A stretch of 64,000 bases of DNA from Candidatus Saccharibacteria bacterium UBA5150 (lineage in GTDB: Bacteria > Patescibacteriota > Saccharimonadia > Saccharimonadales > UBA4665): assembly GCA_002413795.1 (NCBI GenBank), contig DHXS01000009.1, positions 103,865-167,864 on the forward strand, read 5' to 3'. A program made the translations under genes and the position numbers. Shown piece by piece: positions 41,734 to 49,260 of the stretch. The first letter of the stretch is position 1; the number at the start of each line of letters is the position of its first letter. The notes beneath the pieces were generated by a model that worked only from the letters and a program-made list of their open reading frames with translations, was not told the DNA's origin and made no database searches.

Positions 41734-43143
41734 ATGAACCAAGGATTATTTCAGCTAGTTTTTAGTAACAGGCGCGTCAGGCTGGCCATGCTCCTGATTG
41801 TAGTTATTTTATTTATATATATGTTGGTTTCTCACCTAACCAATGGACACATAACAGTAAACACGGATAGCCCAAACAATGTTATATCCCTAATAAAAAT
41901 AGACGAAAACGGTCAACAAACGACCCTTGACTCTAGCCAGGGCGTGCAGCTTAAAGTGACTGTTCCGGGGGGTAAATATGAAATCTCTGTTAATAACAGA
42001 TCTTCGGGGATCACAAAAAACATTGCTATACAGGCTCGGCACAGTGCGACATACCAACTAAACATCCCGACGCCAATAGAGCCCGTGTCAGTACTGTCTG
42101 CTGGCGCGCTTGGTGTTGCTGCTGATAAGCAGCAAATGTTTTACTTGGATAGCAATACTAGTACCGTTTATCGCCTGGCGGACAGTGGCACCCCGGAAGC
42201 CACTGGCACAACCGCGCTGGACAGCGCTCAGTGGGCCAACACGTCATTTGGTATTGGGCAAGATAGTAGCAACAACCTGTATGTTATAAGAAATGGTGGT
42301 GTTAGTCCGTTGCCCGTTCCGTTTGGGCCCAGTAGTGGTGTTAGCGTAAGCTACTCAGTTAGCTCTTCCGGATTGGTTTACGTGTCGTCGGGGGGTAGCA
42401 TTTATGCCGGCCAGTATGGAGAAAGCTTCCATAAAGTTTTCAGTGTTGATTCCGATAAACTCGAATTATTTGCCGGATCAAACAAGCTGGCAATCGTAGC
42501 TTCCGTTGGCGACAAAGGAGACAATGATAACATTATCCTCGTTGATGCTTCAGGGAAGCGGCTCACGTCAAAGACAACTAACGCGGCCTCAGCTTCCTGG
42601 TCGCCAGACGGTAAACAGCTGGCAGTTATAAGCGACTGGGCGTCCGGCACAATTTACGACACTTCATTAAATAAGGTGGCGGATCTTGGCAACAGTTTAG
42701 GCAGCGTCGTTTGGCTAAACAGCTCGGCCCTCTTGTATAGCCGGGCCCAAGACTTATGGAAGTACGATGTAAGGCAAGGAACAGGGCAAATACTTTCAAG
42801 CGCACCTGGGGGAGAGCAGATATCGGGCCTGTTCCTTAGCGATGATCGGTCGAGCGTTTTCCTTACAGCCCAGTCGCAAAACAGCGCCCATATTCTTTTG
42901 CGCGTCGGCCTGACCCAACAAACCCAAAACGTCCCTGCCTACTATTCTGGTCTTAATATTCTGTTCCCAAGCTATACCGGCCAATGCAGTTTTAGCTATA
43001 CGAATTTTTTGCACCCGGTGCTCTTGATTACTGCCTGGTCAAATACCGATACATGCCTTGATGCTGCCAAAGAGGAGCTAAAGGCTGACAATTTGCCAAT
43101 TAGCGGTTTCGATATACAGTTTCAGGCCCCCGTCGACGACTAA
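41734..43143 (+). CDS. Membrane-anchored PEGA/beta-propeller protein of the T4SS locus
   Basis: A 469-residue protein. One N-terminal membrane helix (about 14-36, RLAMLLIVVILFIYMLV) is followed by a PEGA-like domain (about 38-105, with TVPGGKYEISVNNR), then repeated beta-blades (about 115-420) with SASWSPDGKQLAVI-type motifs of WD40/PD40 propellers, and a short C-terminal part with two Cys. The start was set at 41734 because GGAGATGGG precedes it; an upstream in-frame ATG is 12 codons earlier but lacks a ribosome site. It is probably an external scaffold or wall-binding protein. Its end is 3 bases from convergent recF. Confidence 0.78.
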   Translation: MNQGLFQLVFSNRRVRLAMLLIVVILFIYMLVSHLTNGHITVNTDSPNNVISLIKIDENGQQTTLDSSQGVQLKVTVPGGKYEISVNNRSSGITKNIAIQARHSATYQLNIPTPIEPVSVLSAGALGVAADKQQMFYLDSNTSTVYRLADSGTPEATGTTALDSAQWANTSFGIGQDSSNNLYVIRNGGVSPLPVPFGPSSGVSVSYSVSSSGLVYVSSGGSIYAGQYGESFHKVFSVDSDKLELFAGSNKLAIVASVGDKGDNDNIILVDASGKRLTSKTTNAASASWSPDGKQLAVISDWASGTIYDTSLNKVADLGNSLGSVVWLNSSALLYSRAQDLWKYDVRQGTGQILSSAPGGEQISGLFLSDDRSSVFLTAQSQNSAHILLRVGLTQQTQNVPAYYSGLNILFPSYTGQCSFSYTNFLHPVLLITAWSNTDTCLDAAKEELKADNLPISGFDIQFQAPVDD

Positions 43144-43146
43144 ATA

Positions 43147-44202
43147 TTAGGCAATTGCGATCACGTGGGCTTTTTGGGTGAAGCTTTGTAGCACCAGGTC
43201 GGCGTCGGTGGTGGTGATGAAGGTTTGGTAGGGCGCCAGGTAGTCGGTTAGGGCGTGGCGGCGTTTGCCGTCCAGCTCGCTGAAGACATCGTCCAGCAGG
43301 AGCAGTGGGGTCGTTTCGCGGGCCGCACCGATGATTTTGAGTTCAATTATTTTGAGGGCCAGGATGGCGGTGCGGATTTCGCCGCGCGAGGCGGTGTCCT
43401 GGACCGGCCGGCCGTCAAATAGCACCTCCAGGTCTTCGCGGTGCGGCCCGACTCCGGTAAAACCGCGTAGTTGGTCATCGGCAAAGCCGGCTTCCAGCTT
43501 CTTTAACATTTGGGTTTCGTAATTATCAACCGGCCAACGGCTTTGGTAGGCAACATCTACTTTAGTTTTGGCACCAGACAGTTTTTTGTAGAGAGAGCCG
43601 ATTTGGGAGTTTATTTCGTGGGCCAGGCCGGAACGGGCGCGCACTATCTGGCCGGCTAGCTGACTAAGGCGCACATCCCACGGAAAAGCCTGGCCCTGCG
43701 AAGCGCGATGGGGCTGTTTGAGCAGAGAGTTGCGTTGGGCCAAGGCCCGCCGGTATTGGCGCCGCAAGCTGCCGTAGCCCGCCACAGTTTGCTCCAGCAG
43801 GTCGTCGAGGTAGTCGCGGCGGCGCTCCGGGCTGCCGGCCAGCAACTGGAGATGGTTTGGTTCGAACAACACGACCGGCAGACTGGTGGCCAGGCTGAGC
43901 CGTTTGTAGGGCTTGCCGTCGAGCTCATAGAGCTTGGATGGCTGAGGTTCATTGTTAATTTTGACTGTGCGCTGGCCGCCGCTAGCCAGGTTGCCATCCA
44001 GTCGCGCCCACGGTCGGCCAAAACGCACCAATTCGCTGTCTTTGGCGCGGTAGGAGGAGCCGCGGGCCAGCACCAGAATGGCTTCTAACAGATTGGTTTT
44101 ACCGCTGGCGTTGGGGCCGACAATAATATTTACGCCTGGGCTGAGCTCAAATGACTCATCTTTATAGGATCTGAAGTTTTGCAGCCGCAGATCGGTGATC
44201 AT
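43147..44202 (-). CDS. recF: DNA replication and repair protein RecF
   Basis: A 351-residue SMC-like ATPase that helps load RecA at gaps. It has the N-terminal LQNFRSYKDESFEL, Walker A VGPNASGKTNLLEAI (about 28-42), signature region ASRGEIRT and Walker B PLLLLDDVFSELDGKRR (about 300-316). The start overlaps the dnaN stop (TAATG), so the two genes are coupled, as in many dnaA-dnaN-recF operons. Confidence 0.96.
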   Translation of the reverse strand: MITDLRLQNFRSYKDESFELSPGVNIIVGPNASGKTNLLEAILVLARGSSYRAKDSELVRFGRPWARLDGNLASGGQRTVKINNEPQPSKLYELDGKPYKRLSLATSLPVVLFEPNHLQLLAGSPERRRDYLDDLLEQTVAGYGSLRRQYRRALAQRNSLLKQPHRASQGQAFPWDVRLSQLAGQIVRARSGLAHEINSQIGSLYKKLSGAKTKVDVAYQSRWPVDNYETQMLKKLEAGFADDQLRGFTGVGPHREDLEVLFDGRPVQDTASRGEIRTAILALKIIELKIIGAARETTPLLLLDDVFSELDGKRRHALTDYLAPYQTFITTTDADLVLQSFTQKAHVIAIA

Positions 44203-45293
44203 TAGCTCTTCAGGGGCATGATGATGTGGCGGTAGTCGGGCGACGCCGGGTCGCTCAGCAGAGTCGGTTCGAGCTTGCCGTTGAAACCAAAAACAACGTC
44301 TTCGCCGGACATGGCGCCCAGGGCGTCGAGCAGGTAGCGCGAGTTCAGGGTGATACTGCCGCTGCCTTTAACCTTGGCGGTAGCGTTAGCGGTGTTTTCG
44401 CCCAGCTGGGAAGCTACCGAGCGGATGCTCAGCTTGCTGTCGGCTTCATCGGCTTCGATAGTCACACTGCCGGCACTCTCGCGGGCAAACAGGCTGGAAA
44501 CTTTAGTGATGTTTAGTAAGTCGGCCCGCTTAAGGGTGGCTTTGGTGGCGAAGTTTTCGGGGATCAGTTTTTTGTAGTCCGGATATTTACCGTCCAGCAG
44601 ACGGGTGACCAGTTCGATGTCGCCAACTTGGAATAGCACCTGTTGCTCGTCGTGGGTGACCTTGATTTCATCGTCGGCGTCGCCCAAAACACGCAGTAAG
44701 TCGTGCATGGCGGAGGCCGGGATCAACAACTGAACATCCTGTTTATTGGCCCCTAGCTGCTTTTCGGCCAGGCGGTAGCTGTCGGTGGCGGCCATGTTGA
44801 GCTGGCCGTCAATAGTTTGCAGTAATACCCCCGTTAATACCGGCCGGGTTTCGTCATTGGAAGCCGCAAAAACCACCTGCTGAAGGGCTTTTTTGAATAG
44901 CCCGCCGCCTATGGTCCAGCTTTTGCCGCCTGAAATGGCCGGCATAACCGGGAAGTCGTCGGCCACTATGCCGTTAACCACGGATTGGTACTGGTTGGTA
45001 GTAACGTGCAGTTTGGTTTCTTTGAGGTCGAGTTTAATAATTCCCTCTGGTAGGCTGCTCACAAAATCCTGCATTAAGCGAGCTGGCACGGTTATGGAGC
45101 CTTCCTGGCCAACTTTGGCGCCGATGTAGTGAGTTATAGCTATGTCGAGATTGGTCGCCGCCAGACTCAGCCGGTTATTACTGGTTTTAATCAACACGTT
45201 TGCCAATATCGGGAGGGTTCCCCGGCTATTAGCGACTCGGGCCACCGAACCGAGCGCTTTGTTTAGGTTTTCCTGGGTGACTTGCAATTTCAT
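44202..45293 (-). CDS. dnaN: DNA polymerase III beta subunit (sliding clamp)
   Basis: A 363-residue beta clamp with three similar domains. N-terminal MKLQVTQENLNKALGSVARV, central FVSSLPEGIIKLDLKETK and C-terminal YLLDALGAMSGEDVVFGFNG with the end DYRHIIMPLK are all family marks. The length is normal (about 366). A GGAG site (TAGGAGC) precedes the ATG. It lies between dnaA (258 bases upstream) and recF. Confidence 0.98.
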   Translation of the reverse strand: MKLQVTQENLNKALGSVARVANSRGTLPILANVLIKTSNNRLSLAATNLDIAITHYIGAKVGQEGSITVPARLMQDFVSSLPEGIIKLDLKETKLHVTTNQYQSVVNGIVADDFPVMPAISGGKSWTIGGGLFKKALQQVVFAASNDETRPVLTGVLLQTIDGQLNMAATDSYRLAEKQLGANKQDVQLLIPASAMHDLLRVLGDADDEIKVTHDEQQVLFQVGDIELVTRLLDGKYPDYKKLIPENFATKATLKRADLLNITKVSSLFARESAGSVTIEADEADSKLSIRSVASQLGENTANATAKVKGSGSITLNSRYLLDALGAMSGEDVVFGFNGKLEPTLLSDPASPDYRHIIMPLKS

Positions 45294-45552
45294 TAATAGC
45301 TCCTAATTACTATAACTATTATTAATTAACTTAGTACTTGTTATAGGGGCTGTGGATAGTGGGGAAAAGCCGGCACCTAACAGGGATATAGTAGTTAAAA
45401 AAGGCGTGTATAAAGTCCGGCTAAAACTTGTATAAACCCCACGGCTTATAGACACCTGGAATTTACAACACCAGTGCCTTGTGCGTAAACCCAACCCTTG
45501 CCCACAGCTTTGCCGTGTCGCTTCCACAGCCGACCCACAACTATTCCACAAG
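45294..45552. other. dnaA-dnaN intergenic region, possible origin half with AT-rich unwinding element
   Basis: 259 bases without a gene. DnaA-box-like sites: TGTGGATAG (45351-45359, one mismatch to TGTGGATAA) and CGTGTATAA (45405-45413, one mismatch to TGTGTATAA). Next to them, 45301-45345 is nearly all A/T (TATAACTATTATTAATTAAC), a good duplex-unwinding candidate. In Bacillus-type origins this location holds the unwinding region and its boxes. The dnaN promoter (TATAGT near 45307-45312, minus) lies in the same AT block. Confidence 0.5.
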
Positions 45553-46950
45553 CTATGCATATAAACGTTCCTTAATTTCGGTGATGGCGCTGCGCAAACT
45601 GGTGTCCATTTGTGATTCCTGGGCGATTTTGCGCACCGAGTGCATGGCGGTGGTGTGGTCTTTGCGGCCCAGTTCGCGGGCGATTTTAGGGTAGCTGAGG
45701 TGCAGTTCCTCGTGAAGCATATACATGGCCACCTGGCGGGGCACCACGATGTCTTTGTCGCGTTTGGGGCCGACAATATCCTCTAAAGGAATCTGGAAAT
45801 GGCGGGCGGTGCGCTCGATAATTTGCTTGGCGCTAAGGTGTTTAGGGCGATTTTTGCTGACTTGCAAAAGGCTGGCGGCAATAGCTACCGTGGCGGTTAA
45901 GCCGCGCACGTCGCACCAGGCCAGCAATTGGTTAAGGGCGCCTTCCAGCTCGCGGATGTTGGTTTGGCCGTTGCTGGCCAGGTATTCGACAACCTCCGGC
46001 TCCAGCTCCGTTTGGTGGCTTTCGGCCTTGGTTTGAATAATGGCGCAGCGGGTTTCAAAATCGGGCACCTGCATATCGATGGTCATGCCGCCTACAAAAC
46101 GCGATTTTAGGCGGTCTTCCAGCATGGCGATGTCTTTGGGGGGCTTATCGGAGCTCATGATGATCTGTTTATCGGCCTGGTGCAGGGTGTTGAAGGTGTG
46201 GAAAAATTCTTCCTGCATTTTGTCCTTGCCGGCGATGAATTGTACGTCGTCCACAATCAGCACATCGGCCGAACGGTAATAATTGGCGAATTTGGCGGTG
46301 GTGCGGGTGCGTAGGGCCTGGACGAACTCGCGCACGAACTGCTCGGTGGCTATATATAGAACCTTGGCGTCGGGGTTGCGGGTTTTGATGGCGTTGCCGA
46401 CGGCCTGGATAAGGTGGGTTTTACCGATGCCGACGCCGCCGTGCACGTATAGCGGGTTGTAGTTGTACTTGGCGCCGGGGCGCTGGACAATGGCCTGGCA
46501 GGCCGCGAAAGCCACCTCGTTGCCGTCGCCGACCACGAAGTTATCGAGCGTATAGCGGTCGTTCAGGCCCTGGCGCAGGTTATTGTTGCCGGCCCCGGCC
46601 TGCTTGGCGGCGAAACCGGGGCTGCTGCCCAGCTGAGCCGTTTGATTGGCCGCGCCGCTGTCCGCGGGGCCCTGAGTAGGCTGATCGACCGGGCGTTTAT
46701 GCGAAGCGCCCAGCATCCGGTACTCGACCTGGGTGACCTTAATGCCTTGTTTCTTAAGGGTAGTGATAATCTGGTCGCCGTACTTTTTCTCGAGGTGTTG
46801 TTTGATGAAAACGTTGCCGACGCCGACAACTATCAGGCCGTCGTTAGACTTAAGCAGGGCGGTATTCTTGAACCAGGTCATAAAAGCGCCTCGCGAAAGC
46901 GAGACCTCAATCTCTCCCAATACCGCTTGCCACACTTTTTCCTCTTGCAT
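45553..46950 (-). CDS. dnaA: Chromosomal replication initiator DnaA
   Basis: A 465-residue initiator of replication. Domain I (about 1-85), a Gln/Ala-rich linker (about 90-130), the AAA+ domain with Walker A GGVGIGKTHLIQAVGN (about 165), Walker B VLIVDDVQFIAGK (about 235) and the sensor part, then domain IV with VVPRQVAMYMLHEELHLSYP and GRKDHTTAMHSVRKI, the DNA-contact signature for DnaA boxes. Length and order are standard. AGAGGGGAT precedes the ATG and TATAGT lies further upstream, so the mRNA has a normal leader. It diverges from rpmH. Confidence 0.98.
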   Translation of the reverse strand: MQEEKVWQAVLGEIEVSLSRGAFMTWFKNTALLKSNDGLIVVGVGNVFIKQHLEKKYGDQIITTLKKQGIKVTQVEYRMLGASHKRPVDQPTQGPADSGAANQTAQLGSSPGFAAKQAGAGNNNLRQGLNDRYTLDNFVVGDGNEVAFAACQAIVQRPGAKYNYNPLYVHGGVGIGKTHLIQAVGNAIKTRNPDAKVLYIATEQFVREFVQALRTRTTAKFANYYRSADVLIVDDVQFIAGKDKMQEEFFHTFNTLHQADKQIIMSSDKPPKDIAMLEDRLKSRFVGGMTIDMQVPDFETRCAIIQTKAESHQTELEPEVVEYLASNGQTNIRELEGALNQLLAWCDVRGLTATVAIAASLLQVSKNRPKHLSAKQIIERTARHFQIPLEDIVGPKRDKDIVVPRQVAMYMLHEELHLSYPKIARELGRKDHTTAMHSVRKIAQESQMDTSLRSAITEIKERLYA

Positions 46951-47230
46951 TTATCCCCTCTAGTAGATGTAACTATACGCCACCGCCAGAAAGTTTCCCA
47001 CACCTTTTATTTTTTGGCGGCGGGCGATTGGCCCGGAAGCCGCCTACTGAGGTAGATTTGTACACAGTTCGTTCTGACCCCTGAAGGGTTTGTGGATAAA
47101 AGTTGGGGATACGTGTATAAGTGGGCCACCGGCGGCGGGTAACCATTGTCAAAAGCACAAAATAAACCGTTGCCCTTGCATGCCGGAAGGGCCGTTTACA
47201 AACAGGGGTAAAGAAGTTATAATTATCGGC
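46951..47230. other. Probable origin region (oriC) between dnaA and rpmH
   Basis: 280 bases without a gene. It includes a perfect DnaA box TGTGGATAA (47091-47099), TTGTACACA (47058-47066, one mismatch to TTATACACA) and CGTGTATAA (47112-47120, one mismatch). The three lie within 63 bases. The dnaA promoter is at the left and the rpmH -10 at the right edge. With the dnaA-dnaN gap this gives a bipartite origin as known from Bacillus. Not proven: GC-skew and marker data would be needed. Confidence 0.65.
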
Positions 47231-47368
47231 ATGCCTAAACGAACCTATCAGCCAAAAAAACGTTCCCGCGCCCGCGAGCACGGTTTTATGAAACGGATGG
47301 CCAGCAAAGCCGGCCGCAACGTACTTAAGCGCCGCCGCCTCAGGGGCCGCGCCAAACTTTCGGCCTAG
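47231..47368 (+). CDS. rpmH: 50S ribosomal protein L34
   Basis: A 45-residue basic ribosomal protein, [18 protein letters not shown] at the start, ending LRGRAKLSA, which is the full L34 signature. The ATG at 47231 is certain. TATAAT (47218-47223) ends 7 bases before the ATG and no Shine-Dalgarno site is present, so even this highly expressed gene appears to be leaderless. rnpA follows 3 bases after the stop. Confidence 0.98.
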   Translation: MPKRTYQPKKRSRAREHGFMKRMASKAGRNVLKRRRLRGRAKLSA

Positions 47369-47371
47369 ATT

Positions 47372-47710
47372 ATGCTGGGCCGAAGCCACCGCTTTCACGG
47401 CTACGGCAGCCTGAGGGGTGTTTATCAGCGTGGCCGGAGCGTTCGCGGCCCCCTTATGAGCCTTAAATTTGCACAGCGCCAGGCCGGCCGACCCTACCGG
47501 GTGGCCGTGGTGGTCAGTCGCAAGGTTAGCAAATCGGCCGTCACTCGCAACCGTATCCGGCGGCGGGTTTACGAACAGGTTCGCCTAGCCGAAAAAGAGA
47601 TTGCGCCGGGCACAGACCTGGTTTTCACGGCTTTCAGCGACCAACTGGCGACCATCGAGGCCCAAAAACTGAAAAACCTAGTCGAAGAATTGCTCAAGAA
47701 GACAAACTAA
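47372..47710 (+). CDS. rnpA: Ribonuclease P protein component
   Basis: A 112-residue RNase P protein that helps the RNase P RNA to cut tRNA 5' leaders. The conserved RNR motif region SKSAVTRNRIRRRVYE (about 53-67) and the N-terminal substrate-facing residues are present. It starts 3 bases after rpmH and is probably translated with it. The large 26-base inverted repeat follows downstream. Confidence 0.95.
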   Translation: MLGRSHRFHGYGSLRGVYQRGRSVRGPLMSLKFAQRQAGRPYRVAVVVSRKVSKSAVTRNRIRRRVYEQVRLAEKEIAPGTDLVFTAFSDQLATIEAQKLKNLVEELLKKTN

Positions 47711-47715
47711 TCAAC

Positions 47716-47821
47716 TATATATTTTGAGGGTCCATACATAAATACCCCATAACATACCCATAATATGTATGGATTACCCACATAACCCATATGGATTATG
47801 TATGGACCCTCAAAATATATA
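47716..47821. repeat. Perfect 26-base inverted repeat with 54-base spacer between rnpA and yidC
   Basis: Arms at 47716-47741 and 47796-47821 are exact reverse complements, each with an outer ATATATTTT part and an inner GAGGGTCCATACATAA part. The spacer (47742-47795) repeats the same words: TATGTATGGA at 47764-47773 could pair with TCCATACATA of the left arm (47731-47740), giving a shorter alternative hairpin, and CCATATGG is a small palindrome. No transposase or target duplication was recognised. It could be a MITE-like element, a regulatory RNA switch in the rnpA-yidC leader, or a protein-binding site near oriC. Confidence 0.8.
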
Positions 47822-47869
47822 TGTAAGGGGGTAACAGGGCCGGCGTTCCTGTATAGTAGAGGGTAAATT

Positions 47870-48781
47870 ATGTTCACAACCATCATCGTTCAGCCACTGT
47901 TTAATCTGTTGGTATTTATTTACGCCCTCTTGCCCGGCCACAACTTTGGCCTGGCACTGATTATTTTCACCGTTATTATTCGTTTATTGCTCTGGCCGCT
48001 GGTCAAGAAGCAGCTGCACCAGGCCAAGGCCATGCGCACCCTCCAGCCAGAGATAAAGCGCATTAAGCAGGCCACCAAAGGCAACCGCCAGCGCGAGTCG
48101 CAAATGCTCATGGAACTCTACAAGGAACGGGGCATCAACCCCTTCGGCACCTTCCCAATCCTGATTGTCCAGCTGATTGTTTTAATCGGACTGTATAGCG
48201 GCCTGCGCCGATTGATCACCGACCCGCACACCCTGCTAACCTTTTCCTACCCGTTCATCCACAACCTCGGTTGGATGCAGACGCTGGGCCATAACATCCA
48301 CCAGTTCGACAACACCTTATTTGGTGTGGTTAACCTGAGCCGGCCGGCCCTCAATGTAGGCGGCGGCATTTACTGGCCGGCCATGTTTATTGTTATCGGC
48401 AGTGCCGTGGCCCAGTATTTCCAGGCCAAACAGCTGATGCCCTCCGACAAAAACCAGCGCTCGCTGAGGTCCATTCTTAAGCAGGCCGGCGCCGGCAAAC
48501 AGGCTGACCAATCCGAAGTTAACGCCGCGGTCGGGCGCAGTACCCGCTACCTGATCCCGCTGATGATCTTTGTTTTCACGGTCAATATCGCCTCGGCGCT
48601 GAGCCTTTACTGGCTGGTCGGCGGGCTGGTGGCCTTTATCCAGCAGGGCATCGTGCTTAATCGTGACGAGACAGAGATGGAAGCCATAGCCGACGCACCC
48701 TCGAAGAATGTCGCCGAAATCCCGGAAGCCGAGATCGTTCCCGCCAAAAAGCGTTCTAAGAATAAGAAGCGGAGAAAGTGA
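47870..48781 (+). CDS. yidC: Membrane protein insertase YidC/SpoIIIJ/Oxa1
   Basis: A 303-residue insertase that places proteins into the membrane with or without SecYEG. N-terminal helix, FGLALIIFTVIIRLLLWPL with the conserved Arg of the groove, a basic hairpin (MRTLQPEIKRIKQ), further helices, SALSLYWLVGGLVAFIQQ and a Lys-rich C-terminal tail that can touch ribosomes. It lacks the large periplasmic domain of Gram-negative YidC. TATAGT (47852-47857) ends 12 bases before the ATG, with AGAGGG between, so a very short leader is likely. Confidence 0.96.
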   Translation: MFTTIIVQPLFNLLVFIYALLPGHNFGLALIIFTVIIRLLLWPLVKKQLHQAKAMRTLQPEIKRIKQATKGNRQRESQMLMELYKERGINPFGTFPILIVQLIVLIGLYSGLRRLITDPHTLLTFSYPFIHNLGWMQTLGHNIHQFDNTLFGVVNLSRPALNVGGGIYWPAMFIVIGSAVAQYFQAKQLMPSDKNQRSLRSILKQAGAGKQADQSEVNAAVGRSTRYLIPLMIFVFTVNIASALSLYWLVGGLVAFIQQGIVLNRDETEMEAIADAPSKNVAEIPEAEIVPAKKRSKNKKRRK

Positions 48782-49252
48782 ATGAACAGCTCAATGGAAG
48801 AGGCCATTTTGTATGCCAAAAAATACCTCGAAGATTTGCTGTCTTTTTTTGGGCTGAACACCGATGTTTACGCCACCAGCGACGATGAGGTCATCCAGCT
48901 TAATGTGCCCAGCACCCACCTCAACGGCTTTCTGATCGGCCAGCGCGGCGAAAACATGCGCTCCTTACAGTACCTGACCAGCACGGCGCTCAAGAACAAC
49001 GATTACGAAAATAGCCGCGTCAATGTCGACATTGCCGACTACAAAAAACAGCGCGCCGACCGCCTGCGCGACCGGGCTGAGGATTGGGTCAAGCAGGTGC
49101 GCGATTCCGGTGAACCGATGGACCTGGAACCGATGAACGCCGCCGACCGCCGGGTGGTGCACAAGCTGGCGGCCGAGTACGGGCTGAGCAGTGATTCGGT
49201 TGGCGAGGGCCGCGACCGCCACATCGTCCTTAAAGCTGCCGATAAAGAGTAG
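48782..49252 (+). CDS. jag: Jag/SpoIIIJ-associated RNA-binding protein (KH and R3H domains)
   Basis: A 156-residue protein: Jag N-type start, then a KH domain (GFLIGQRGENMRSLQYLTS, about 43-60) and a C-terminal R3H domain (about 95-150; LEPMNAADRRVVHKLAAEYG and VGEGRDRHIVLK). Jag/KhpB binds RNA and is tied to cell-shape and envelope control in Gram-positive bacteria. The ATG directly follows the yidC stop. Confidence 0.95.
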   Translation: MNSSMEEAILYAKKYLEDLLSFFGLNTDVYATSDDEVIQLNVPSTHLNGFLIGQRGENMRSLQYLTSTALKNNDYENSRVNVDIADYKKQRADRLRDRAEDWVKQVRDSGEPMDLEPMNAADRRVVHKLAAEYGLSSDSVGEGRDRHIVLKAADKE

Positions 49253-49260
49253 GCCTGGGC

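Noticed and set aside
24315..43143. T4SS locus as an integrated conjugative element
   Set aside because: No integrase, relaxase, VirD4 coupling protein or flanking direct repeats were seen; tRNA genes are 1.3 kb or more from the left end, and the locus abuts recF directly.
45303..45776. Minus-strand open frame of 157 residues over the dnaA 3' end and dnaA-dnaN gap
   Set aside because: It lies in another frame of dnaA and the origin region, has low-complexity, Cys/Ser/Thr-rich content and no family match that I recognise.
46973..47398. Minus-strand open frame over the dnaA-rpmH gap
   Set aside because: It is antisense to rpmH and covers the DnaA boxes; its residues show no protein-like pattern.
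47716..47821. CRISPR-like array
   Set aside because: There are just two arms in opposite orientation and no regular direct repeats with unique spacers, and no cas genes in the window.
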